A DNA stretch of 64,000 nucleotides from Nocardioides sp. Root190 (lineage in GTDB: Bacteria; Actinomycetota; Actinomycetes; Propionibacteriales; Nocardioidaceae): positions 100,951 to 164,950 of the forward strand of contig NZ_LMIA01000014.1 in assembly GCF_001428565.1 (NCBI RefSeq), read 5' to 3'. Both the position numbers and the translations under genes were made by a program. The first letter of the stretch is position 1. Each line of letters opens with the position of its first letter. Positions 33,087 through 39,989 of this stretch are shown one piece after another. Below the pieces are notes generated by a model, which did no database searches, was not told the DNA's origin, and worked only from the letters and a program-made list of their open reading frames with translations.

Positions 33087-34565
33087 GTGCCCTCGTTGTC
33101 CGCCGTCGCCCGGCGCCACACCGATCTCGATCCAGACGACATCGCCTGGCTCCAGCTGCTGCTCGCCGACTGGCAGGTGATCGCCGATCTGTCCTTCGCG
33201 GACCTCGTCGTGTGGCTGCCCGACCGTGACGGTGGGGGCTTCTGGGCGGGGGACCAGATGCGTCCCACGACCGGCCCCACGGCGTACGTCGACGACATCG
33301 TGGGCACGTTCCTGCCCACGGGCCGGCGGAACCTGATCGACTCCGCCTGGGAGCTGGGCCGGATCGCCCGGGAGGGTGACCCCGAGTGGCGCGACGACGT
33401 GCCGGTGCGGGTGGAGGCGATACCGGTACGCCGCGCGGGCTCCGTCATCGCCGTGATCAGCCGCAACACCAACCTGCTCGGCGTGCGGACCCCCAGCCTG
33501 CTCGAGATCAACTACCTCCAGGCCGCCTCCGACCTGGCCGAGATGATCGCTGCCGGCCTGTTCCCCAGCCCCGGCCAGCGCAGTGACCACGCCGACTCCC
33601 CGCGGGTGGGTGACGGATTCCTGCGGGTCGACCGGGAGGGGCGGGTCGTCTTCGCGAGCCCCAACGGACTGTCGGTGTTCCGCAAGCTCGGCCTCACCGG
33701 CGACCTCACCGGTCACCTGCTGACGGACCTGACCCGCGAGCTCGTGCCGCCCAAGAAGCGTCCCGACGAGGAGACGCTGAGCGCCGTCCTCGGCGGACGC
33801 GCGCACCGCGACACCGAGCTGGGCTCGGCCGGGGGACCGGGGGACGGCGTGTCCCTGATCGTGCGCTCGATCCCGCTGCGCCCCAAGGGCGAGCACATCG
33901 GCGCGATGATCCTGCTGCGCGACGTGACCGACCTGCGCCGGCGCGACCGCGAGCTGATCACCAAGGACGCGACGATCCGCGAGATCCACCACCGGGTCAA
34001 GAACAACCTGCAGACCGTGGCCGCCCTCCTGCGCCTCCAGGCGCGCCGGATCGGCTCCGGCGAGGCCCGCGGCGCGCTCGAGGAGGCGGTGCGCCGGGTC
34101 GGCTCGATCGCAATCGTGCACGAGATCCTCAGCCAGGCGGTCGAGGAGACGGTCGCCTTCGACGACATCGCCGACCGGCTCGCCCGACTCGTCACCGACG
34201 TCGGCTCGACGTCCGCCCAGGTGACCGTGCACCGCGAGGGCAGCTTCGGCGTGCTCTCCTCCGAGATCGCCACCCCGATGGCCATGGTGGTGATGGAGCT
34301 CATGCAGAACGCCGCCGAGCACGGCTACGACTCGGGCGCGACGGGCGAGATCGTGCTGCGCGCCGAGCGTCACGGCGCGATCCTCGAGATCGCCGTCGAG
34401 GACGACGGCCGCGGCCTGCCCGAGGACTTCGACCTCGACAGCGCCACCAGCCTGGGCCTGTCCATCGTGCGCACGCTCGTGGAGTCCGAGCTCGGCGGTC
34501 ACCTGACGCTGGGCCACTCACTCGACGGGGGCACCCGCGCCGGGATCAGCATCCCGGTGGAGTGA
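33087..34565 (+). CDS. pdtaS: PdtaS-like sensor histidine kinase
   Basis: A 492-residue cytosolic histidine kinase of the HisKA_2/HWE group. Residues 1-160 resemble a GAF domain, about 170-285 a PAS domain, and the dimerisation helix has EIHHRVKNNLQTVAALLRLQ at 299-318 with the phospho-accepting His at 301-302. The ATP-binding domain shows MELMQNAAEHG (N box), DDGRGLP (G1) and SLGLSIVRTLVE (G2). M. tuberculosis PdtaS (Rv3220c), which signals to the RNA-binding antiterminator PdtaR, has the same layout and also neighbours whiB1. No response regulator is encoded here. Confidence 0.92.
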   Translation: MPSLSAVARRHTDLDPDDIAWLQLLLADWQVIADLSFADLVVWLPDRDGGGFWAGDQMRPTTGPTAYVDDIVGTFLPTGRRNLIDSAWELGRIAREGDPEWRDDVPVRVEAIPVRRAGSVIAVISRNTNLLGVRTPSLLEINYLQAASDLAEMIAAGLFPSPGQRSDHADSPRVGDGFLRVDREGRVVFASPNGLSVFRKLGLTGDLTGHLLTDLTRELVPPKKRPDEETLSAVLGGRAHRDTELGSAGGPGDGVSLIVRSIPLRPKGEHIGAMILLRDVTDLRRRDRELITKDATIREIHHRVKNNLQTVAALLRLQARRIGSGEARGALEEAVRRVGSIAIVHEILSQAVEETVAFDDIADRLARLVTDVGSTSAQVTVHREGSFGVLSSEIATPMAMVVMELMQNAAEHGYDSGATGEIVLRAERHGAILEIAVEDDGRGLPEDFDLDSATSLGLSIVRTLVESELGGHLTLGHSLDGGTRAGISIPVE

Positions 34566-34576
34566 GCCCGCCGTGC

Positions 34577-34633
34577 CCCGCGAAGTGCGAGATTCTCTCC
34601 CGCGAAGTGCGAGGTTTTCTCCACCGAAATGCC
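34577..34633. repeat. 22-bp tandem repeat, two copies plus a degenerate third
   Basis: Units at 34577-34598 and 34599-34620 share CCCGCGAAGTGCGAG followed by a T-rich end and differ at two positions near that end; a decayed third copy (CCACCGAAATGCC) follows. It lies between the convergent sensor-kinase and whiB1 genes. The T-rich ends could help termination of the kinase transcript. Confidence 0.7.
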
Positions 34634-34650
34634 TGGTTGCCCGGAACGAA

Positions 34651-34679
34651 AGGGCCCGGAACCATACGGTTCGGGCCCT
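34651..34679. terminator. hairpin terminator beyond whiB1
   Basis: AGGGCCCGGAACC and GGTTCGGGCCCT pair across a four-base loop (ATAC) with one bulged C. It would end the whiB1 transcript and possibly that of the kinase gene. Confidence 0.75.
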
Positions 34680-34719
34680 CTCGGTGCGTTCAGATCACCG
34701 CGCCGCTGCGAGCAGACGG

Positions 34720-34749
34720 ACGGTGTCAGACGGCGTCAGACGGTGTCAG
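34720..34749. repeat. three decamer repeats ACGGTGTCAG over the whiB1 stop codon
   Basis: ACGGTGTCAG, ACGGCGTCAG and ACGGTGTCAG are exactly adjacent, putting three GAC-N3-GTC palindromes one helical turn apart. The last copy contains the whiB1 stop codon. Confidence 0.75.
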
Positions 34750-35000
34750 ACGGGAGTGCGGACGCGGGCCCGAGCGTTGCGGCGCTTCAGCGCACGTCGC
34801 TCGTCCTCGCTGAGGCCACCCCAGACGCCGTGGTCCTGTCCAGCTTCGAGCGCCCAGGCCAGACACTGTTCGCGCACGTCACAGCGCCGACACACCGCCT
34901 TGGACTCCTCAATCTGGAGAATGGCGGGGCCGGTGTTGCCGATCGGGAAGAACAGCTCCGGATCCTCGTCGAGGCAGGCGGAACGGTGTCGCCAATCCAT
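34746..35000 (-). CDS. whiB1: WhiB1-type iron-sulfur transcriptional regulator
   Basis: An 84-residue WhiB protein. Four Cys residues ligate a [4Fe-4S] cluster: C9, C37, C40 and C46 (AVCRRCDVREQC). GVWGG at 58-62 and the basic tail KRRNARARVR form the sigma-interacting turn and DNA-binding region. Length and sequence match WhiB1, an essential NO-responsive regulator in mycobacteria that binds the housekeeping sigma factor. A CRP-like site lies in its promoter at 35067, and mycobacterial whiB1 is known to be CRP-activated. GAAAGAGG lies upstream of the ATG. Confidence 0.93.
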   Translation of the reverse strand: MDWRHRSACLDEDPELFFPIGNTGPAILQIEESKAVCRRCDVREQCLAWALEAGQDHGVWGGLSEDERRALKRRNARARVRTPV

Positions 35001-35066
35001 GGGTGGGAATGCCCTCTTTCCATACGTGCCGGGTGCCCGGGTCAGGGCACACGTGAACCCGCAAAA

Positions 35067-35080
35067 GTGAACGGTTTCAC
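35067..35080. promoter_or_regulatory. CRP/GlxR-like site in the whiB1 promoter
   Basis: GTGAACGGTTTCAC fits GTGA-N6-TCAC and lies 67 bases upstream of the whiB1 start codon. The position suits activation by a CRP-type protein, as documented for mycobacterial whiB1. Confidence 0.65.
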
Positions 35081-35162
35081 GATCGCTTCGGTAAGAGTTC
35101 CAAGGAATCGTTCACGAATCAAGCAATTCGGGTCGTCTGATGGGTCACAAAGTGTTCTGAAC

Positions 35163-35168
35163 TAGAGT
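35163..35168 (+). promoter_or_regulatory. -10 box before small membrane-protein gene
   Basis: TAGAGT lies eight bases before the GTG at 35177, so the transcript is leaderless or has a one- or two-base leader. Confidence 0.5.
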
Positions 35169-35176
35169 CCGGCCCT

Positions 35177-35614
35177 GTGACGACCAGTCCTCCAGGCGCT
35201 CCTTCGAACCCGCCCCCGCTCACCGTGGCGGCTTCCGTGGTGGCCGTCCAGGCGGTGGTGTTGGTGGTGCTGGCGGTGCTCGAGTTCGCCAACCAGGACG
35301 ACGGCAGGCGCTCGCTGGGGGTCTCGACCGCAGCGTTCTTCGCGGCGTACGGCGCCGTGCTGCTCGCGGCCGCCTGGGGGCTGTTACGGCGTGCGGGATG
35401 GTCGCGAGGGCCAGTGCTGCTCACCCAGCTGATCTTCCTGGGGATCGCCTGGAACGTGCGGGAGCACTTGGCGGTGACGATCGCGCTGGTGATCTGCGCA
35501 GCCATCGTCCTGGCCGGGATGCTCCACCCCGACACGATCGAGGCCCTGGAGACGGACCCGACGGCAGACCCGGGGTCCGGCCCGGCGGATCAGGCCTCGG
35601 ACTCCAAGGACTGA
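35177..35614 (+). CDS. small integral membrane protein
   Basis: A 145-residue protein of unknown function with four hydrophobic segments (VAASVVAVQAVVLVVLAVLEF, TAAFFAAYGAVLLAAAWGLL, PVLLTQLIFLGIAWNV and TIALVICAAIVLAGML) and cytoplasmic-like charged tails. It resembles conserved actinobacterial four-helix membrane proteins found beside whiB1 or sigma genes. Its last 25 bases overlap the 3' end of the convergent sigF gene, so the two transcripts are antisense there. Confidence 0.75.
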   Translation: MTTSPPGAPSNPPPLTVAASVVAVQAVVLVVLAVLEFANQDDGRRSLGVSTAAFFAAYGAVLLAAAWGLLRRAGWSRGPVLLTQLIFLGIAWNVREHLAVTIALVICAAIVLAGMLHPDTIEALETDPTADPGSGPADQASDSKD

Positions 35615-36396
35615 CGCAGCTGGTCCAGGGTGCGGCTCAGGAGCCGTGAGACGTGCATCTGGGACACGCCGATCTCCTCGGCGATCTGGGACTGCGTCAT
35701 GTTCTTGAAGAACCTCAGGAGCAGGATCCGCTTCTCGCGCTCGGGCAGGTTCTCCAGGAGCGGCTTGACCGACTCGCGGATCTCGACGTGCTCGAGCGCC
35801 TCGTCGTCGACGCCCATCGCGTCGAGCATGCTCTGGCCGACGCCGTCGGAGCCGTCGTCGGTGGCGTCGAGGGACAGCGTGGAGTAGGCGTTGCTGGACT
35901 CCAGGCCCTCGACGATCTCCTCGACCGAGCAGCCGATCGCCTCGGCCAGCTCGCGCGCCGTGGGGGAGCGACCGAGCGACTGGGTGAGCTCCGCGGTGGT
36001 CGCGCTGATCTGCATCCGCAGTTCCTGCAGGCGGCGGGGCACGCGGATCGCCCAGCCCTTGTCGCGGAAGTGGCGCTTGATCTCGCCGATGATCGTGGGG
36101 GTGGCGTACGTCGAGAACTCGACCCCGCGCTCGGTGTCGAAGCGGTCGACGGACTTGATCAGCCCGATGGTGCCGACCTGCACGAGGTCTTCGTAGGGCT
36201 CACCGCGGTTGCGGAACCGGCGGGCGCAGTGCTCGACGAGGGGCAGGTGGAGGTGGACGAGGGCGTCGCGGGCGGTGTCCCGCTCGGCCTGGGAGGAGTC
36301 CTCGCCACGGAAGGTGACGTAGAGCTCGGCGCTGCGTCGTCGGGTCTCCTCGATCGACTTCGATCGCCGATCGCCCCGAGAGAGGTCGGCGGTCAT
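35590..36396 (-). CDS. sigF: SigB/SigF/SigG-type stress sigma factor
   Basis: A 268-residue group 3 sigma factor. Region 2 reads VHLHLPLVEHCARRFRNRGEPYEDLVQVGTIGLIKSVDRFD followed by FSTYATPTIIGEIKRHFRDKGW; region 3 follows (RVPRRLQELR, SPTARELAEAIGCS) and region 4 ends ENLPEREKRILLLRFFKNMTQSQIAEEIGVSQMHVSRLLSRTL. All three regions are present, as in SigF of mycobacteria and SigB of Bacillus. Its ATG overlaps the stop codon of the RsbW-like gene by four bases, the usual anti-sigma to sigma order. No anti-anti-sigma gene is adjacent. Confidence 0.93.
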   Translation of the reverse strand: MTADLSRGDRRSKSIEETRRRSAELYVTFRGEDSSQAERDTARDALVHLHLPLVEHCARRFRNRGEPYEDLVQVGTIGLIKSVDRFDTERGVEFSTYATPTIIGEIKRHFRDKGWAIRVPRRLQELRMQISATTAELTQSLGRSPTARELAEAIGCSVEEIVEGLESSNAYSTLSLDATDDGSDGVGQSMLDAMGVDDEALEHVEIRESVKPLLENLPEREKRILLLRFFKNMTQSQIAEEIGVSQMHVSRLLSRTLDQLRQSLESEA

Positions 36397-36815
36397 GACT
36401 CGAGCGACGACCGCACCGTGAGGCGGACCGCGTAGCTTCCGGGGACGGAGTCGATGGCGGCCTCGGCGGCGAGGGTCGCGAGCACCTGCCAGCCGAAGCT
36501 CTCGTAGTCGGGCGCAGTGGGGGCCTCGGCGGGGGCGGAGATGGTGAGGGCGAGCTGTCCGGGGGAGAGCAGGAACCGGCAGTCGAGCGTGCTGCCCGGG
36601 TCGGCCTCCTCGAGCACCATGGCGGCGGCCTCGGAGACAGCGATGCGCAGGTCCTCGATGTCGTCCATGGTGAAGTCCAGGCGGGCGGCCAGGCCGGCCG
36701 TCAGGGTCCGGAGGACCGACGCGTAGGCACCGTCCGCCGGAAGGCGCAGCTCGACGTCGGTGGGTTCGTCTGCCGTCGCCGTGGTGCCGGCTGCGGGGCT
36801 GCTCGTCGCGGACAT
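36393..36815 (-). CDS. rsbW: RsbW/UsfX-like anti-sigma factor (ATP-binding kinase fold)
   Basis: A 140-residue GHKL-fold anti-sigma factor. DFTMDDIEDLRIAVSEAAAMVLEEA carries the conserved N-box region, here SEAAAM where Asn is usual, and SFGWQVLATLAAEAAID matches the G2-like segment. The start ATG has AGGAGCG close upstream; the longer frame to 36887 was rejected. It is expected to bind SigF. The weak N-box (no clear Asn for Mg-ATP) may mean that it sequesters the sigma factor without strong kinase activity. Confidence 0.85.
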   Translation of the reverse strand: MSATSSPAAGTTATADEPTDVELRLPADGAYASVLRTLTAGLAARLDFTMDDIEDLRIAVSEAAAMVLEEADPGSTLDCRFLLSPGQLALTISAPAEAPTAPDYESFGWQVLATLAAEAAIDSVPGSYAVRLTVRSSLES

Positions 36816-36889
36816 ACCGCTCCTGTCGAGGGAAGGGCCTGGGGCACGGAACGGCACGAGCCTAGGCCATGGCCCCCACGACCACACGG

Positions 36890-36922
36890 CTCCGGCCGCG
36901 CCCCAGGGGGACGCGGCCGGAG
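36890..36922 (-). terminator. hairpin terminator after the coiled-coil protein gene
   Basis: CTCCGGCCGCG (36890-36900) pairs perfectly with CGCGGCCGGAG (36912-36922). It lies 26 bases beyond the stop codon of the gene at 36948. Confidence 0.75.
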
Positions 36923-36947
36923 TCGCGATGGTGCTGGTGCGGTGCGA

Positions 36948-37706
36948 TCAGCCGCCGAGCAGACCGCCCAGGCCGAGCAGGTCGAGCAGGTCGCCCAGGC
37001 CCGTCTCGTCGAGGATGTCGTCCAGGCCGAGCCCGTCGAGCAGCAGGGCGAGGAGGTCGTCGAGGCCCAGCGCGGTGAGGATCTGGTCGACCACGGCGAG
37101 CAGGGCCGCCGGCTCAGGGGCGGTGCTGCCACCCAGGAGGTCGCACAGGGGCTTGGCCTGCGGTGCGTAGGCGCACAGCAGTGCGATCGGGCTGGCGGTG
37201 CTGCCGGCCGGGATCAGGCTGGCGAGGGTGTCGCAGATGGCCTGCGGGACACCTGCGTCACACAGGGTCTGCACCGGGCTGGCGGCCGGGCCGGTGGGGA
37301 CTGAACGGCACTCGGTGTAGCGGGCCTTGGTCGTGTTGACCGTCCTGCGAGCCGAGTCGGCGCGGCTCTTCGCGGTGTTCGAGGCGCTCCGAGCCTTGAC
37401 GAACTTCGCCTTCCTGGTCTTCTTCGCCTTCTTGGTCTTGGCCTTCTGGTAGGCCCGCTTGGCCTGCTCGGCGGAGGCCTTGGCCTTCTTGTACGCCGAC
37501 ATGCGGGTGCCGTACGTCGACTTGGCCTTGGTGTAGGCGTTCTTCTGGCTGTTGCAGTTCGGCGCGGTCGCGGGGGCAGCAGCGGCCACGGTCTCGGCGG
37601 TCGGTGCCGCCTGGGCCGCGGTGGCGCCGAGGGACAGGGTGAGGCCCAGGCCGACGGCCAGGGTGAGGACGAGCTTGAGGATCATCGTGACTGGGGCGCG
37701 ATGCAT
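36948..37706 (-). CDS. exported Lys/Ala-rich coiled-coil protein with Leu/Gly/Asp C-terminal repeats
   Basis: I do not recognise this 252-residue protein. Residues 1-34 form a signal peptide ending AAQAA. Residues about 52-130 are a Lys/Ala-rich stretch (KKAKASAEQAKRAYQKAKTKKAKK) predicted to be a long charged helix. A four-Cys middle follows (CRSVP, LCDAG, ICDTL, LLCAY and PLCDLL). The C-terminal 45 residues are built from LGLDDLLALLLDGLGLDDIL-like units. The start at 37706 has GGGAGA nine bases upstream. Possibly a cell-envelope or nucleic-acid-binding protein, but this is a guess from composition. Confidence 0.75.
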   Translation of the reverse strand: MHRAPVTMILKLVLTLAVGLGLTLSLGATAAQAAPTAETVAAAAPATAPNCNSQKNAYTKAKSTYGTRMSAYKKAKASAEQAKRAYQKAKTKKAKKTRKAKFVKARSASNTAKSRADSARRTVNTTKARYTECRSVPTGPAASPVQTLCDAGVPQAICDTLASLIPAGSTASPIALLCAYAPQAKPLCDLLGGSTAPEPAALLAVVDQILTALGLDDLLALLLDGLGLDDILDETGLGDLLDLLGLGGLLGG

Positions 37707-37793
37707 CGCGGTGGTCTCCCTTCGGTGGGGCCCCGGGCCTCAGGTGGGTCCGGGTACGCGAGGAGAGGATCGGCGTCCGGCGCCGAAATGACA

Positions 37794-37825
37794 GGAACCG
37801 CGCACCCGGAGGGGTGCGCGGTTCC
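37794..37825 (-). terminator. hairpin terminator after sodN
   Basis: Perfect 14-bp arms GGAACCGCGCACCC and GGGTGCGCGGTTCC with a GGAG loop, 33 bases beyond the sodN stop codon. Confidence 0.85.
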
Positions 37826-37857
37826 CGAAATCAGGACCAATGTCCTGACCGAGGCGA

Positions 37858-38271
37858 TCAGGCCTTCTTCGTCTCCCAGAAGATCTCGGCGATCTCGTCG
37901 ATCTTCGCGAGCAGCTGGTCGGCCACGTCGGCGTCGAGCGAGCCCTTGGTGCCGGTCGCGCCGGCGAGCTTGGTGGCCTCGTTGACCAGCGTGTGCAGCT
38001 GCGGGTACTTCTCGAAGTGCGGGGGCTTGAAGTAGTCGGTCCACAGCACCCACAGGTGGTGCTTGACCAGCTCGGAGCGCTGCTCCTTGATCAGGACCGC
38101 GCGGGTGCGGAAGTCCGGGTCGTCGCTGTCGGCGACCTTGGCGATGACGGCCTTGATGGACTCCGCCTCGATCCGGGCCTGGGCCGGGTCGTAGACGCCG
38201 CAGGGCAGGTCGCAGTGCGCGGAGACCTCGATCGTGGGAGCAACGAGGTTGCGGGTGAGACGCGAGAACAT
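37858..38271 (-). CDS. sodN: nickel superoxide dismutase
   Basis: A 137-residue precursor of Ni-SOD, which dismutates superoxide in the cytoplasm. The nickel hook is HCDLPCGVYDP: after removal of an 18-residue propeptide (MFSRLTRNLVAPTIEVSA) the mature enzyme begins with His1-Cys2, and Cys6 completes the ligand set. The remaining four-helix sequence (KHHLWVLWTDYFKPPHFEKYP) is typical. GAGAGGA lies upstream of the ATG. It is divergent from its maturation protease gene sodX, 67 bases away, which is the usual genetic partner. Confidence 0.97.
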   Translation of the reverse strand: MFSRLTRNLVAPTIEVSAHCDLPCGVYDPAQARIEAESIKAVIAKVADSDDPDFRTRAVLIKEQRSELVKHHLWVLWTDYFKPPHFEKYPQLHTLVNEATKLAGATGTKGSLDADVADQLLAKIDEIAEIFWETKKA

Positions 38272-38338
38272 GTGGGTCCTCTCCTCTGTGTCGACGTGTT
38301 CACCGAGGGATCCTCGGCTCACTGCGACACTACTCCGC

Positions 38339-38686
38339 ATGCAGGTCGAGTCCACGGGAGGTCGGCGCTCGGACCCCGAGCGGGTACGACGCCGCTTCGG
38401 TCTCGCGGTCGTCCGTGGCAGCTCGATGCGGCCGACGCTGCGCCCCGGCGACCGGCTCCTGGTGCGGTACGGCGCGCACGTCCGTCCCGGCCGGGTGGTG
38501 GTGGCCCGCTTCCCCGATGGCACCGTCGTGGTCAAACGGGTCGCGGAGCGGCGCAGCGCCGGGTGGTGGCTCCGCGGTGACAACCCGGATGTCGGCGTCG
38601 ACTCGCGGCACAGGGGAGCGATCCCTGCGTCGGACGTCCTGGGAGTGGTCCTGGTCCGGATCTGGCCCCGACCACGCCCGCTGTGA
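38339..38686 (+). CDS. sodX: nickel-type superoxide dismutase maturation protease
   Basis: A 115-residue S26-family (signal peptidase-like) protease that trims the SodN propeptide so His1 becomes free to bind nickel. The catalytic Ser lies in VRGSSMRPTLRPGDRLLV and the general-base Lys in TVVVKRVAERR; GDNPDVGVDSRHRG is the third conserved block. No membrane helix is present, as expected for a cytoplasmic SodX. Longer frames upstream overlap the sodN promoter. GACACT lies seven bases before the ATG, a possible leaderless -10 box. Confidence 0.92.
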   Translation: MQVESTGGRRSDPERVRRRFGLAVVRGSSMRPTLRPGDRLLVRYGAHVRPGRVVVARFPDGTVVVKRVAERRSAGWWLRGDNPDVGVDSRHRGAIPASDVLGVVLVRIWPRPRPL

Positions 38687-38744
38687 CGGGCGTCATCCGG
38701 ACTGGCGCCGAGACGACTGCCCGGATGTGCGAGCATTGACGATC

Positions 38745-39932
38745 GTGGCCGCTGACGTCTCTTCCTCACACCCGCGTGCGGGTGAACCGGTTTTCGACCT
38801 GCACCTCGGCGGCAAGATGGCGACCGTACCCACGGCCGACGTCAGCACGAAGGATCAGCTCTCCCTCGCCTACACGCCCGGCGTCGCCGAGGTGTGCGAG
38901 GCGATCGCGGCCGACCCGGAGCTGACCCGCCACTACACGTGGGTCCCGAACACCGTCGCGATCGTCACCGACGGCACGGCCGTCCTGGGACTGGGCGACA
39001 TCGGTCCGGCAGCCGCGATGCCGGTCATGGAGGGCAAGGCCGTCCTGTTCAAGCAGTTCGGTGGCGTCGACGGCATCCCCATCTGTCTGGCGACGACCGA
39101 CGTCGAGGAGATCATCGAGACCGTCGTCCGGCTCGCGCCGAGCTTCGGCGGCATCAACCTCGAGGACATCTCGGCTCCCCGCTGCTTCGAGATCGAGGAC
39201 CGCCTCAAGGAGGCGCTCGACATCCCGGTCTTCCACGACGACCAGCACGGCACCGCCGTCGTGACCCTTGCCGCCCTGGTCAACGCGCTCAAGCTGACCG
39301 GTCGCACGGCCGAGTCGACCCGCGTGGTCATCTCCGGTGCCGGCGCGGCCGGCGTCGCGATCGCCAAGATCCTGCTCGCCGCCGGCGTGAAGGACATCGC
39401 GGTCACCGACCGCAAGGGCGTCGTCAGCTCCGACCGGACCGACCTCACCCCGTCCAAGAAGGCACTCGCCGAGCTCACCGCCGACCTGTGTGGTCGCCGC
39501 GGCACCCTCGCCGAGGCATTCGCCGGCGCCGACGTCTACATCGGCGTCTCGGGCGGTACTGTCCCCGAGGAGGTCGTCGCGACGATGGCCGACGACGCGA
39601 TCATCTTCGCGATGGCGAACCCGAACCCCGAGGTGCACCCGGAGGTCGCCCACCGGCACGCACGGGTGGTCGCAACCGGGCGCTCGGACTTTCCGAACCA
39701 GATCAACAACGTTCTGGCCTTCCCGGGCATCTTCCGCGGCGCCTTCGACGTGCACGCCAGCGCGATCACCGAGGGCATGAAGGTCGCGGCCGCGGACGCC
39801 CTTGCTGCGCTGGTCGGCGACGACCTCGCCGAGGACTTCGTGATCCCCTCGCCGTTCGACCCGCGGGTGGGACCGGCCGTGGCCGCAGCAGTGGCCGAGG
39901 CCGCGCGTCGCGACGGCGTCGCCCGGGTCTGA
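38745..39932 (+). CDS. NAD(P)-dependent malic enzyme
   Basis: A 395-residue short-form bacterial malic enzyme, decarboxylating malate to pyruvate and supplying NAD(P)H. The catalytic Tyr lies in SLAYTPGVAEVCEAI, GLGDIGPAAAMPVMEGKAVLFKQFGG is the substrate site with Lys, EDISAPRCFEIED and FHDDQHGTAVV carry metal ligands, and VVISGAGAAGVAIAKILL is the dinucleotide fold. FPNQINNVLAFPGIFRGAFD is diagnostic. No phosphotransacetylase-like domain is fused. Cofactor preference is not certain from the motif. A GTG at 38727 is an alternative start. Confidence 0.94.
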   Translation: MAADVSSSHPRAGEPVFDLHLGGKMATVPTADVSTKDQLSLAYTPGVAEVCEAIAADPELTRHYTWVPNTVAIVTDGTAVLGLGDIGPAAAMPVMEGKAVLFKQFGGVDGIPICLATTDVEEIIETVVRLAPSFGGINLEDISAPRCFEIEDRLKEALDIPVFHDDQHGTAVVTLAALVNALKLTGRTAESTRVVISGAGAAGVAIAKILLAAGVKDIAVTDRKGVVSSDRTDLTPSKKALAELTADLCGRRGTLAEAFAGADVYIGVSGGTVPEEVVATMADDAIIFAMANPNPEVHPEVAHRHARVVATGRSDFPNQINNVLAFPGIFRGAFDVHASAITEGMKVAAADALAALVGDDLAEDFVIPSPFDPRVGPAVAAAVAEAARRDGVARV

Positions 39933-39977
39933 GGACCAACCCCCGAACGGGGGTGCCGACCCTCCATGGCGCATCGC

Positions 39978-39983
39978 TAGGTT
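39978..39983 (+). promoter_or_regulatory. -10 box of leaderless oxidoreductase transcript
   Basis: TAGGTT lies six bases before the GTG at 39990. Confidence 0.6.
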
Positions 39984-39989
39984 GGGTCC

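Noticed and set aside
34577..34633. Possible CRISPR-like repeat
   Set aside because: Only two full units lie directly adjacent with no spacers and no cas gene is present; it is a simple tandem duplication.
38683..38696. GTGACGGGCGTCAT as a CRP-like site before the malic enzyme gene
   Set aside because: One half-site base differs and the sequence overlaps the sodX stop codon; it was not counted as a regulatory site.
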